A DNA stretch of 64,000 bases from Methylomonas methanica MC09 (GTDB taxonomy: Bacteria > Pseudomonadota > Gammaproteobacteria > Methylococcales > Methylomonadaceae). A program made the position numbers and the translations under genes. The stretch is from NCBI RefSeq assembly GCF_000214665.1, contig NC_015572.1, positions 1,116,001 to 1,180,000 of the forward strand. Direction: 5' to 3'. Below are positions 6,494 through 17,001 of this stretch, piece after piece (position 1 is the stretch's first letter; every line of letters starts with the position of its first letter). Under the pieces are notes generated by a model. It made no database searches. It was not told where the DNA came from and saw only the letters and a program-made list of their open reading frames with translations.

Positions 6494-7707
6494 TGATTAT
6501 TTTTCACGAGGGGTTGCCGCGCTCCGGTAAAAGCTACGAAGCGGTAGTTAAGCAAATCATCCCGGCTCTGTTGAAGGGGCGGCAAGTATTCGCCTACATT
6601 GAAGGGCTGGATTTTCAAAAGTTCGCGGACGTTACCGGTCTTGCTCTTGATCGGGTTCAGGGTAAAAAGTCGCTTGTTAAAGTTGATCCGTCGGAATACT
6701 CGTTACTGTCTCAAGATGACAAAAACAGTGTCATTAAAGGCGCTGACGCGTGGTATCGGCCTGTCTTTACCGGGTTGTTGCATCAGATTAATTTGGAACA
6801 AGTCAAATCGATTTCTAAGCATGTTGCAAACGATAGCTTGGTTGTTATTGACGAGGTGCAAGACCATTGGCCGGTTAGCACCAAACCGCTTGATAAGGAC
6901 ATAACCACGTTTGTTACTCAACATGGCCACCGTGGTTTAGACATTATCATCATGGGGCAGGACAACCGAGACTGTCATGCGCTGTGGAAGCGTCGAATAG
7001 ACCAGTTGTTTGTGTTCGTGAAACAGGATGTTGTCGGTCGGCCGGAAAACTATACCTGGACAAGCTATAAACAGAACAAAGGGAAATTCGTAAAACTCAA
7101 TAGCGGTCAGGGTAAATATGATCAGCAATATTTCGGGCTGTATAAAAGCCATACTGACGGGACGCTCAACAAAGCCACGAAACTGGATGAACGTACGAAC
7201 GTCTTTAAAGGGGCCATGTTTCGGTATGGTCTACCGGCTTTTGCTGTTGCGTTAGTCTTCGCAGTCTCGTTTATTTACTCGTTTTTTACGGGTGGTAATT
7301 CGATAGTCAAGCAACCGGCGAAACCGTTGCCGACTAAGCAGAATGCGCCTAATGTTCCAGCAAAACCGCCTGTTAAGGTTGAACAAGTGCAACAGTCTCA
7401 AGGCGATTTTTCGCCGGTCTCATTTGTAGAAAATACCCTTTCAACGTCTCGGCCTCGTTTGGCGGCGATTATTGAAAGCCGTCGAGCGGACGGCAGCAAA
7501 GTGACCACTGCATTAATTCAATTTATCGACGGCCAGAACGGTATTAAAGAGCAATTGACTCTTGACGAATTGCGCGGGCTAGGGTGGCGGTTTATCCGCA
7601 CCTCTTACGGGATAAAGCTGTTTAAAGGGGATCAAGAGGTTGTGGTCACGGCCTGGCCGTATTTTCCAAGGGGGCGTTTGTCCAGTTCCACTAAGACCGG
7701 CGAATAA
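6493..7707 (+). CDS. zot: Zot/pI-family assembly ATPase
   Basis: 404 aa from the ATG at 6493, which overlaps the preceding stop. Walker A is GLPRSGKS at residues 7-14 and Walker B is VVIDE at 117-121. One transmembrane segment (about 247-266) separates the cytoplasmic ATPase from a periplasmic C-terminal domain. That is the Zot/gpI topology. The protein drives extrusion of the phage through the inner membrane and docks with a secretin. No secretin (pIV) gene is present, so a host secretin would be needed, as for CTXphi. All key ATPase residues are intact. Confidence 0.9.
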   Translation: MIIFHEGLPRSGKSYEAVVKQIIPALLKGRQVFAYIEGLDFQKFADVTGLALDRVQGKKSLVKVDPSEYSLLSQDDKNSVIKGADAWYRPVFTGLLHQINLEQVKSISKHVANDSLVVIDEVQDHWPVSTKPLDKDITTFVTQHGHRGLDIIIMGQDNRDCHALWKRRIDQLFVFVKQDVVGRPENYTWTSYKQNKGKFVKLNSGQGKYDQQYFGLYKSHTDGTLNKATKLDERTNVFKGAMFRYGLPAFAVALVFAVSFIYSFFTGGNSIVKQPAKPLPTKQNAPNVPAKPPVKVEQVQQSQGDFSPVSFVENTLSTSRPRLAAIIESRRADGSKVTTALIQFIDGQNGIKEQLTLDELRGLGWRFIRTSYGIKLFKGDQEVVVTAWPYFPRGRLSSSTKTGE

Positions 7708-7830
7708 ACGAAACCTAAAGGCAGTTGAACCAAGGACGGTTTGAAGAAAGCGGAATGTAAGCGGACAGAGTTAGAAAATCGAGCGTTAAGGGGGTGGGGG
7801 TTGTCCTTGGCTAAGTTTCGGCCTGTAGGC

Positions 7831-7931
7831 CATTTCCAGCCCCTGGACGGGCAAGCGGGCTTGTCTGAGCCCGAATGCGGTTCTCGGGCGAGTTTGCCCG
7901 CTTGCCCGGTCGGCTCCAGGGGCTGGAAATG
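7831..7931. repeat. Nested three-level hairpin between zot and rep
   Basis: Three concentric inverted repeats occur: 7831-7846 with 7916-7931 (16 bp, perfect), 7848-7860 with 7896-7908 (13 bp, perfect), and 7869-7874 with 7884-7889 (6 bp). Together they make one 101-nt branched or bulged hairpin in the phage single strand. The gap 7708-8165 contains this structure and no convincing gene. Its place just before the replication gene suits a replication origin or packaging signal. Confidence 0.8.
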
Positions 7932-8165
7932 GGCGTATAGCAGGCCGCGACTTTGACGGGGATTACCCTTGCTCACTGAATGCCGCGTTTCTTCGACGGA
8001 ACGCGAAATGAAGCGCACGAAAACAGCCCGTTACGGCTCGCTTCAATGATGGTAAACGTGAAAGCAGGGCTCCTAGATGTCCCTGTAACACATCTTAATA
8101 AAAGTCATTAAATATGACTCAAAGGTAACTATATAGCCCCGTTGGGCAGCAATGGAGAAAAAGAC

Positions 8166-8873
8166 ATGGCATTGATGGCAAAAGACAATATTCGCAATTC
8201 TGCAATTAATTTTTTCGATGAAGAGTTATCTGCAAAACGGGGTGAGTTGTTTCTTGCTCCCGGTGGCGTTTGGGATGCCAGCTCGGTTACGGTTCTTCAT
8301 CACGGCGTCGATACCGTTAAACAGCTATTCTCGGGGCTGGTCATTAAAGAAATGTTTGAGAATGTCCAGTCGGCGTACGATTCGTTGCTCGGAGAAATAG
8401 AGATTGACGGCACGTTGTGGCGTCTCGGATCGGGGCGTCGTGGGGGTTATCGCTATTCGCTTAACAGTCGTGAACGTGGTCTAGTTATCCTGTTGGGCTC
8501 GTTTTATTGTCTGCCGGAATACAACGGCCACCATTTGAAAATCGAAACCTCGCCGGCGTTTACGTTGGGTCGCACGGTAGACGAAATTCAGTCCGAGCTG
8601 GATCGTATAGCCAAGCTATTCATTACGCAGCTACTGCATACCGGCTGTGCGGTCCATTTCTGCGTAGACGTTCAAGGTTGGGAATGTCCGCATGATCTCG
8701 ATTACCGGCTTACCGCTCGCGCTAAGCGTGTTGTTAAGATTTCCGGGTTAAGTGAATTTGAGTATAACGGCTCCGATGTGTCGATGACGTATGGAAAAGG
8801 TGAAACGTTTATGTTCGGTACTGCGTCGTCTTTGCAGTTTACCGTTTACAACAAGTCAAAGGCTGTTAAGGAC
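8166..8873 (+). pseudogene. Phage replication initiator, 5' part (split by ISAs1-type element)
   Basis: This fragment encodes the first 236 residues of a gpII/X-type phage replication protein. It begins at the ATG 8166, behind an aatggag ribosome site; an upstream in-frame TTG has no such support. The reading frame runs into the insertion sequence at 8874 and stops at once. The family introduces the nick that starts rolling-circle replication. Removing the insertion and one copy of the 10-bp duplication joins ...SKAVKD to KGEENLWP... in frame, giving 433 residues. The nicking residues cannot be identified confidently by eye. Confidence 0.8.
8864..8873. repeat. Target-site duplication of the ISAs1-type element, left
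   Basis: TGTTAAGGAC here is repeated directly at 10077-10086, immediately outside both ends of the element. A 10-bp duplication fits the 8-10 bp usual for ISAs1-family insertion. Confidence 0.9.
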
Positions 8874-10076
8874 CAGGGCAATCGCGCTTAAAAGTGCTTG
8901 AAAATAGAATTTAGATAAGGTAGTAACGCTATCATTTTGATTTTAAATGCTAGCAAAGCCAACACCTTCAATTATCCATCACTTTTCGAACATTAAAGAC
9001 CCGCGAGTAAACAGACAAAAGAAACACCGGCTACAAGATATTTTCTTTATCAGCATCTGCGCTACGATTTGTGGTGCGGATAATTGGGTTGCCATTGAAC
9101 AATTTGGTTTGGCAAAAGAGGCGTGGTTCACCGAATTGCTGGGCTTGGAGCATGGCATACCCTCGCACGACACCTTCGGGGAAGTTTACGGTGCTATTGA
9201 TACCGAGCAGTTCAGCGTTTGTTTTTCCCGTTGGGTTGCTGACCTGGCCAATATCACCGAAGGCGAAGTGATTGCGATAGATGGCAAGTGTTTAAGACGT
9301 AGCGTCGACAAGGCCTCAAAAAAAGCGGCCATCTATATGGTCAGTGCTTGGGCCCAGCACAACAACTTGGTCTTAGGCCAAGTTAAAGTCGATGACAAAT
9401 CAAATGAAATCACCGCCATTCCCAAATTGCTTTCAAGGCTTGATATCGCAGGGGCGGTGATTACTATCGATGCCATGGGTTGCCAAAAGAAAATTGCCGA
9501 ACAGATTAAACAACAAGGCGGTGACTATGTGTTTAGCCTGAAAGGTAATCAGGGCAACCTGCACGACGATGTAAAAACATTTTTCACATCGCCTTTATCG
9601 CCGGTAGTGGCCTCGGTTAACTATGAAGGAGAGCATGGCCGAATTGAAACCCGCTCAATTCGAGCGACAGCCGATATCGCTTGGCTACAAGAACGGCATG
9701 ACTGGAAAAGCTTACAAAGCATTATCGCGGTCACTGCCAAAAGAGAAACCGACCACAACGTGACGGAGGAAACACGTTATTTCATCAGTAGCCTTGATGC
9801 TAATGATCCCATACGATTAGAGCGTGTGGTGCGGGCGCATTGGTCTATAGAAAACAATTTGCACTGGGTTCTTGATATAGCCTTCGATGAGGACTGCAAC
9901 CGGACTCGCAAGGGACATAGTGCTGCAAATCTGGCTGTTATCCGGCATATCGCCCTGAATCTGATCAAGACCGAAAAAACATCTAAGGTTGGCATCAAGA
10001 TCAAGCGTTTAAAAGCCGGATGGGATAATGACTATTTACTTCGAGTCATCGGGATAATTTAAGCGCGATTGCCCTG
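8874..10076 (+). mobile_element. ISAs1-family insertion sequence, complete
   Basis: The element is 1203 bp. Its terminal inverted repeats are 19 bp and perfect (8874-8892 and 10058-10076). It carries one transposase gene and is flanked by a 10-bp direct duplication. It interrupts the phage replication gene in the same orientation. Perfect termini, an intact transposase and an undamaged duplication suggest a fairly recent insertion. Confidence 0.95.
8947..10062 (+). CDS. ISAs1-family transposase
   Basis: 371 aa. The N-terminal DUF4338/H-repeat-type region (HHFSNIKDPR, residues 11-20, and the ICGADNWVAIEQFG stretch) is followed by a DDE domain with IAIDGK near residue 115, VITIDAMGCQK near 175 and a C-terminal WSIENNLHWVLDIAFDED segment. 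All are characteristic of the ISAs1/H-repeat family. The gene fills the element between the terminal repeats and its stop lies inside the right terminal repeat. No frameshift is seen, so the enzyme is probably active. Confidence 0.93.
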   Translation: MLAKPTPSIIHHFSNIKDPRVNRQKKHRLQDIFFISICATICGADNWVAIEQFGLAKEAWFTELLGLEHGIPSHDTFGEVYGAIDTEQFSVCFSRWVADLANITEGEVIAIDGKCLRRSVDKASKKAAIYMVSAWAQHNNLVLGQVKVDDKSNEITAIPKLLSRLDIAGAVITIDAMGCQKKIAEQIKQQGGDYVFSLKGNQGNLHDDVKTFFTSPLSPVVASVNYEGEHGRIETRSIRATADIAWLQERHDWKSLQSIIAVTAKRETDHNVTEETRYFISSLDANDPIRLERVVRAHWSIENNLHWVLDIAFDEDCNRTRKGHSAANLAVIRHIALNLIKTEKTSKVGIKIKRLKAGWDNDYLLRVIGII

Positions 10077-10086
10077 TGTTAAGGAC

Positions 10087-10680
10087 AAAGGGGAAGAAAA
10101 CCTCTGGCCTAAAATCTGGGAAACCAAGCTCGATGCGGCGTGGGAATCCGCCTATAACCCGGAAAAAACCGTTTGGCGTCTTGAGGGCCGTGCGCATCAC
10201 TCGGTTATTGAACAGTTTGCCCGTGGGATTAAAAAAGACCTGCGTTCGTTTAAAGCCGTTTCCGAACATTTAACCGGCCTGTGGCAATACACCATGAATA
10301 ACTTCCGCCTGGATGCCGATCAAAACTATATAGATCCGTTCTGGCAATATTTGCGTGACGACCTGGTGTTTTATCATGATGCTAAAGCCATTGAATATAA
10401 ACGGGTTTACAAAACTACCGATCAAAACCCAACGCCCTCGGATCGTGCCGTTATGGTCTGCTTCGGCATGCTGTGCTCACTTTACGCCAAGAATCAATTC
10501 AACCTCAACAAAGCCAGTAATGCCCTCGTCAACTCGGGCATCTGGGCTAATCTGTGTTCTATCTATGTGTCCAGGGGCTTAGATGCCGATGACATACTGT
10601 GTGACCTGGAATCCAAGTTGAACAAGTTCCCCTTCTACCGTAAACAATCGGCGGTCGCCGATATTGTTTACCCGTTTTAA
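10087..10680 (+). pseudogene. Phage replication initiator, 3' part
   Basis: This encodes the last 197 residues of the split replication protein (from KGEENLWPKIWE to VADIVYPF). It continues the 8166-8873 fragment in frame once the insertion is removed. It has no start of its own apart from chance codons in the element's end. The stop is at 10678-10680, 55 bp before the integrase start. The C-terminal region of gpII/X proteins (Phage_X-like) is helical, as here. Confidence 0.8.
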
Positions 10681-10735
10681 TAAAAACTCAGCCGGCTTGT
10701 TGTGTCGTTGCAACATTATTTCGCAAGTGTGAACA

Positions 10736-11152
10736 ATGATTAAAAAGCAGGACGACGGTTCCTGGCTCCTGGACGTTCAACCGGGTGGCCGTGGGAAGAA
10801 ACGTTACCGCAAAACATTCAATACCAAAGCTGACGCGCTGGCATTTGAAAGGCAGCTTCAAGCCAAGGTTATTGACAATCCCTTGTTTGTTATGCCGAAA
10901 CGGGATAACCGCCGCTTGTCGGAAATATTGGCGATTTGGAATCAGTGCGTTGGTCCTACCATTGTGACCGGTAAACAGGTGTATCAGCGTCTTTCGGCTG
11001 CCTCGGTTGCCATGGGTAATCCGGTTCTTTCGGGCTCCTTAAGTGCCGCGTTTGCCGAATATCGCGTTAAGCGCTTAGCCGTCGGCATTAATCAAGCGAC
11101 ACTGAATAAAGAACTTCTGGCGTTTAAGTCTGTATTTACCCAGCTGCAAAGG
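10736..11152 (+). pseudogene. Phage tyrosine integrase, 5' part (split by IS3-type element)
   Basis: This fragment gives residues 1-139 of the integrase. It contains an N-terminal arm-binding-type region (MIKKQDDGSWLLDVQPGGRG) and the start of the SAM-like core-binding domain. The frame is cut at 11153 by the insertion. The rest of the gene is at 12415-13011. The junction joins ...TQLQR to VGKWTGANPF in frame, giving 337 residues in all. Confidence 0.85.
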
Positions 11153-11160
11153 TGTAGTGG

Positions 11161-12377
<1,217 letters not shown>

Positions 12378-12414
12378 CTATTCGGGTGTCCATTTTTATT
12401 AGACCACTACAAGG

Positions 12415-13011
12415 GTAGGAAAATGGACGGGTGCTAATCCGTTCGACTCGCTTAGGGTGGTTAAAACTCAGCAGCCGAAAATGAGTTACTTGACCACTGA
12501 GCAGGTGCGTAAATTGATGGGCGCGTTGGAGCAATCTACGTCAGATGCCTATATTGTCGCTTTGGTGTGCCTTTCTACCGGTTGCCGTTGGCGTGAAGCT
12601 CAGCATCTAGCGCTATCGGATATTAGGCCGGGTCTAGTTACCTTCGGTAAAACCAAGTCGAAAAAAGCCCGTTCTGTTCCGATTTCGGCAAAGTTGTACA
12701 CCACGCTACACGGGATTCTTTCGCATCGTCGGCTTACTGACTGTTATACCTCGTTCTCACGTGTCCTTGGGGAAAGTGGTATCGATCTGCCGGAAGGTCA
12801 AAGAACGCACGTACTCCGGCATACGTTTGCCAGCCATTTCATGATGAACCGTGGCAACATTCTTACTTTGCAAAAAGTGCTCGGTCATACGTCTTTAGAG
12901 ATGACCATGCGTTATGCTCATCTCTCGCCGGACTATCTCCAGGAAGTCCTAGAAAAAAATCCGGCGTTGACAATCGGTTGTCAAAACGAACCTACGCAAG
13001 AAACGCCATAA
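12415..13011 (+). pseudogene. Phage tyrosine integrase, 3' (catalytic) part
   Basis: This encodes residues 140-337 of the reconstructed integrase. The catalytic residues are all present in the combined numbering: R197 (TGCRWRE), H271 and R274 (HVLRHTF), H297 (LGHTS) and Y306 (MRYAHLS), with a lysine-rich beta-hairpin near 220. The catalytic half therefore looks intact but is separated from its N-terminal domain. The stop lies 38 bp before attR, the usual place for an integrase. Tyrosine-integrase inoviruses are less common than those using host XerCD. Confidence 0.88.
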
Positions 13012-13018
13012 AATCAAG

Positions 13019-14011
13019 TTATTGATTCAAAAGGTATTTAGCTTTGATTGCTTGGCTTAATTGATAGGCTGCCATGGCATACAACGGGCTGTGGTTGTAA
13101 CGGGTAATCACATAAAAATTATGTAGGCCCAGCCAGAGCTGCTCGTGATCCGGCATGGGGTAGCTTAGCAGTTTGGCCGGTTCGCTGTTGCCTAAGGCGT
13201 TGGGAATGTCGACGCCCAGTTTACGCAGTTCGCCTACCGAGGTATCCGGCTTGACGCCTTTGCTCAAGGCTTTTTTATAGGCATCGCCTTTGGCCGAGAC
13301 TTGATAGGTAATGGCGCCGCCGCGTTGCCAGTGATTGGCTACGAAATAGTTGGCCACGCTGGCGATAGCGTCGCTGTTGTTATGCCAGATGTCGCGTTTT
13401 TTATCTTGATCGAAATCCTTGGCGTAGGCTCTATAACTGCTGGGCATGAATTGCGCCAAGCCCATTGCTCCGGCATAAGAGCCCAGGGGCTGCAGCGGAT
13501 CCAGATGTTCTTCACGGCTCAGTATCAAAAAGTTTTCCAATTCCTTAAGGAAAAACTCGCTACGGGACGGGTAGGCGAAGCCTAAAGTGGATAAGGCGTC
13601 GATAACCCGATATTTACCGGTAAACGCACCGTATTTGGTTTCCACGCCGATGATGGCAACGATGATTTCCGCCGGTACGCCGTATTGCTGTTCCACTGCT
13701 TTTAACGCCGCTTCGTTTTCGCGCCAGAACTGTACTCCGCCGTCTATGCGGGAATCGGTCATGAATATTTCCCGATATTGATACCACGGCTTACCTTCCG
13801 CCGGCTTGCCCATGGCGTCCAGGATGGGTTGTTGGATAGTCACCGATTGAAACAATTTTTTAAGTTCCGCCTCGTTGAAATGATGCTGTTTGACCATCTG
13901 GGCGATAAAACGATTTAAGGCGTCGGTTTGCGGGATTTCGGCGCTAGCCGCGCCTGCAGTCAGCAGGCTGGCGCAGAGCAGGGCGGCGGATAGAAGGATA
14001 TTTGGTTTCAT
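13019..14011 (-). CDS. mltB: Membrane-bound lytic murein transglycosylase B
   Basis: 330 aa. A signal peptide of about 24 residues ends ASA, and an SLT_2-type lytic transglycosylase domain follows. The catalytic Glu is E124 in GVETKYGAF. The GAMGLAQFMPSSY motif lies downstream, and LSTLGFAYPSRSEFF is typical of MltB. It cleaves the MurNAc-GlcNAc bond to form anhydro-muropeptides in the periplasm. No lipobox cysteine is seen, so it is probably soluble or loosely bound. It follows rodA by 9 bp. The final nine residues (IKAKYLLNQ) are encoded by prophage DNA beyond the attachment core. The native tail, now at position 1, also reads AI and then Arg instead of Lys, so phage sequence mimics and replaces the host end. 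Confidence 0.93.
   Translation of the reverse strand: MKPNILLSAALLCASLLTAGAASAEIPQTDALNRFIAQMVKQHHFNEAELKKLFQSVTIQQPILDAMGKPAEGKPWYQYREIFMTDSRIDGGVQFWRENEAALKAVEQQYGVPAEIIVAIIGVETKYGAFTGKYRVIDALSTLGFAYPSRSEFFLKELENFLILSREEHLDPLQPLGSYAGAMGLAQFMPSSYRAYAKDFDQDKKRDIWHNNSDAIASVANYFVANHWQRGGAITYQVSAKGDAYKKALSKGVKPDTSVGELRKLGVDIPNALGNSEPAKLLSYPMPDHEQLWLGLHNFYVITRYNHSPLYAMAAYQLSQAIKAKYLLNQ
13050..13093. repeat. attR, 44-bp attachment core within mltB
   Basis: Identical to 7-50. It lies inside the mltB reading frame, coding for the region HSPLYAMAAYQLSQ. The sequence to its left (13019-13049) is phage-derived and supplies the last nine codons and stop of mltB. Confidence 0.9.
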
Positions 14012-14020
14012 AAGCTTGAA

Positions 14021-15151
14021 TTAGATAGGTAGAAGTTTGCGGTGAGTGTGTATCGACATCAAAATGCCGAAGCCGGCCATCAGGGTCACCATGGAGGTGC
14101 CGCCGTAACTGACCAAGGGTAACGGAACGCCGACCACCGGCAGAATGCCGATCACCATGCCGATGTTGACGAACACATAAACGAAAAAAGTAAAAGCCAA
14201 GCTGCCGGCCAATAAACGGCAATACGTATCCTGAGATTGCACGGCAATATAGAAGCAGCGACTGATGACCAGCAAATACAGGAATAACAAGCCGACGCAG
14301 CCGAACAAACCGAACTCTTCGGCAAACACGGCAAAAATAAAGTCGGTGGAGCTTTCCGGTAAAAAATCCAGTTTGGACTGGGTACTGCCCAGCCAACCCT
14401 TGCCGTTGATACCGCCGGAGCCGATGGCGATTTTAGACTGGATGATGTGGTAGCCGGTACCCATCGGGTCCGCTTCCGGGTTAATAAAAGTCAGTACCCG
14501 GTTGCGCTGATATTCCCTTAAAAAGTGCCACAGTATCGGCGTCGAGGCGGCAAGAATCGCGACAATGCCGATCATGAACCACCAGGATAGGCCGGCAAAA
14601 AACAGCACGGCCGCGCCGGAGCTGGCCACCAGTAACGAGGTGCCCAAATCCGGTTGTTTGGCGATTAGCAACACAGGGACCATCAGCAAGATGCCGGCTG
14701 CAAGCACGTTTTTGGGCTTGGGCGGTAACGAATGTTCCGACAAGTACCAAGCCACCATCATCGGTGCGGCTATCTTGGTAAATTCGGACGGTTGAAAGCG
14801 GAAAAAGCCTAAATCCAGCCAGCGCTGCGCCCCCATGCTGATTTGTCCCATCACGGCGACCGCCAACAGCAACAGTACGCAAAGGCTAAAAAAAGCCACG
14901 GAAAAAGACTGAAAGCGGCGCGGATTGATATGCGCCAAACCTATCATCACGACAATCGCCAAGCCCGTGCGACTGGCATGACGCATTAACAGCGCTTCAT
15001 TTTGGCCGCCGGCGCTGTACAAGATCACAAAGCTGAGTGCGCAAATCAATATCAGGATTAGAAACAACGGAATATCGATGTGCAATTTACGCAGCAGGTT
15101 ACCGAGTAATGACGGCGACTGAAATTGTTCGGTACGCATTTCAATCTTCAT
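14021..15151 (-). CDS. rodA: Peptidoglycan glycosyltransferase RodA
   Basis: 376 aa, SEDS-family membrane protein with about ten transmembrane helices. It polymerises lipid II into glycan strands during cell elongation together with PBP2. Family features include the WWFMIGI region, the long periplasmic loop with INPEADPMGTGYHIIQSKIAIGSGG, and the conserved C-terminal SYGGTSMVTLMAGFG. The start overlaps the end of the PBP2 gene by 11 bp, so the two are translationally coupled. Length is normal. Confidence 0.95.
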   Translation of the reverse strand: MKIEMRTEQFQSPSLLGNLLRKLHIDIPLFLILILICALSFVILYSAGGQNEALLMRHASRTGLAIVVMIGLAHINPRRFQSFSVAFFSLCVLLLLAVAVMGQISMGAQRWLDLGFFRFQPSEFTKIAAPMMVAWYLSEHSLPPKPKNVLAAGILLMVPVLLIAKQPDLGTSLLVASSGAAVLFFAGLSWWFMIGIVAILAASTPILWHFLREYQRNRVLTFINPEADPMGTGYHIIQSKIAIGSGGINGKGWLGSTQSKLDFLPESSTDFIFAVFAEEFGLFGCVGLLFLYLLVISRCFYIAVQSQDTYCRLLAGSLAFTFFVYVFVNIGMVIGILPVVGVPLPLVSYGGTSMVTLMAGFGILMSIHTHRKLLPI

Positions 15152-16997
15152 GCGGCGCCTCCTTGTTGGGGTTTAGATAGGCGTTGATAATTTCTCCAGC
15201 CATGGGCGCAGCCGTAGAGCCACCGTGACTGCCATGTTCGGCGACGATGGCGACCGCGATCCTGGGGTCGTGTACCGGTGCGAAGGCAATGAATAACGCA
15301 TGGTCGCGCATTTTAAAATCGATGGCGTTCTCGTTGTATTTTTCTTCCTGTTTGACGGTAAACACCTGGGCCGTGCCGGTTTTGCCGGCAATCTGATAAT
15401 TAATGTGTTTGGATATGCGTCCGGCGGTGCCGCGAGAACCATGCACCACGTTGGTCATGGCCGCAATGATATTATCGACGTGTTGTTTTTTTAACGGAAT
15501 TTCGCTGTCCGGCAATAATTCCGGGGGAGTGGCGAAATCGGGGGTAATGATTTCCTGTACCAAGTGCGGGGTGATAACCTTGCCGTAATTGGCCAAAATA
15601 GCCGTGGCGCGCGCCAGCTGCAGCGGGGTTACCTGCGTATAGCCCTGGCCGATACCGGTGATTACGGTTTCCCCTGGATACCACGGCCGGTTGCGATGGC
15701 TGCGTTTCCATTCTTTGGACGGCATTAAACCGCTGACTTCGCCGACCAGATCGATACCGCTTTTTTCGCCGAAGCCGAAACGATGCATAAAGCTGGACAA
15801 CCTGTCGATACCCAACGCCAACGCCAAGTCGTAAAAATACACATCGCAGGATTGGGTGATGGCATCGTTCATATCCACCATGCCGTGCCCGCCTTTTTTC
15901 CAGTCCCGATACTTGTGTTTAACGTTGGGTAGTTGGTAATAACCCGGACAAAACAAGCGGTGGCCGTAATCGATGACCCCGTATTCCAGTCCGGCCAGGG
16001 CGATAAACGGTTTCGCGGTCGAGCCGGGCGGGTACAGGCCGCGCAGGGCGCGATTATAGAGCGGTTGATCGGGCGAGTCGCGCAGGGCCTTGTATTCTTT
16101 ATTGGAAATGCCGGTGACAAACGGATTAGGGTCGAAACCGGGTCGGCTGGCAAACGCCAGTACCCCGCCGGTTTTAATATCGATGGCGACTGCGGCGCCG
16201 TTGTATTCGCCCAGCGCGTCGTAGGCAATTTTTTGCAGATCGATGTCCAGGGTCAGATAGATGTTGGAGCCGGCAATCGGTTCCACCGTGGCTACGGTGT
16301 TGACGGCCCTGGCCTGGGCGTTGGTTTCGATTTCCTCGTAACCGGCGGTGCCCAACAACTGGGATTCGTAGGATTTTTCGATACCGTTTTTGCCGATGAT
16401 GTCGGTGCCGCGGTACTCGGCGGTGGGCAGGTTTTTTAATTCCTGCTCGTTGATGCGGCCGACATAACCGACCACATGCGCGGCCAGTTCGCCGTAAGGA
16501 TAGTGGCGCACCAGCCGGGCGTAAACGTCAACGCCCGGGAAATAGGGCCTGACCACGGCAAATTTCGCCACATCCTCATCCGACAGGTTTTGCAGCAGCG
16601 GCGTGGTGACAAAGGCTTTATTACGCTTTCGTTGTTTATGAAATTGCTCGATTTTGTCGTCGGGGATAGCCAGCAGTTTTTGCAGTTTTGCCAAGGTGTC
16701 GTCCATGTCCTTGATTTGTTCCGGGATTAACTCCAGGCTGTAGGTGGGGACGTTTTCAGCCAGCATACGGCCGTGGCGGTCGTAAATAATGCCGCGGGTG
16801 GGCGGTAACGGCGAAATTTTAATGCGGTTGTCCTTGGATAGGGTGGCGTAATGCTCATGCCCGACCACCTGCAAATACACCAGTCTGACTATCAGTCCGG
16901 CGATCAACATCAAAATCAGCAAAAAAGCCGCTACGATGCGACTCAGAAAGATCCGGTTTTCCGCCAGAGAATCTTTGATGGCAAAAAGTCTATCCAT
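15141..16997 (-). CDS. mrdA: Penicillin-binding protein 2 (elongasome transpeptidase)
   Basis: 618 aa. One N-terminal membrane anchor (about 20-42) precedes a PBP dimerisation domain starting near PPTRGIIYDRHGRMLAENVP and a transpeptidase domain. The catalytic motifs are STAK at 326-329 (serine nucleophile S326), SCD at 383-385 and KTG at 539-541. It crosslinks peptidoglycan in the elongation complex with RodA and the Mre proteins. It lies between mreD (5 bp upstream) and rodA. Confidence 0.95.
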   Translation of the reverse strand: MDRLFAIKDSLAENRIFLSRIVAAFLLILMLIAGLIVRLVYLQVVGHEHYATLSKDNRIKISPLPPTRGIIYDRHGRMLAENVPTYSLELIPEQIKDMDDTLAKLQKLLAIPDDKIEQFHKQRKRNKAFVTTPLLQNLSDEDVAKFAVVRPYFPGVDVYARLVRHYPYGELAAHVVGYVGRINEQELKNLPTAEYRGTDIIGKNGIEKSYESQLLGTAGYEEIETNAQARAVNTVATVEPIAGSNIYLTLDIDLQKIAYDALGEYNGAAVAIDIKTGGVLAFASRPGFDPNPFVTGISNKEYKALRDSPDQPLYNRALRGLYPPGSTAKPFIALAGLEYGVIDYGHRLFCPGYYQLPNVKHKYRDWKKGGHGMVDMNDAITQSCDVYFYDLALALGIDRLSSFMHRFGFGEKSGIDLVGEVSGLMPSKEWKRSHRNRPWYPGETVITGIGQGYTQVTPLQLARATAILANYGKVITPHLVQEIITPDFATPPELLPDSEIPLKKQHVDNIIAAMTNVVHGSRGTAGRISKHINYQIAGKTGTAQVFTVKQEEKYNENAIDFKMRDHALFIAFAPVHDPRIAVAIVAEHGSHGGSTAAPMAGEIINAYLNPNKEAPHED

Positions 16998-17001
16998 TTT
17001 C

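Noticed and set aside
7632-8018. Open frames on both strands across the nested hairpin
   Set aside because: Same palindromic artefact; GC-rich hairpins lack stop codons by composition.
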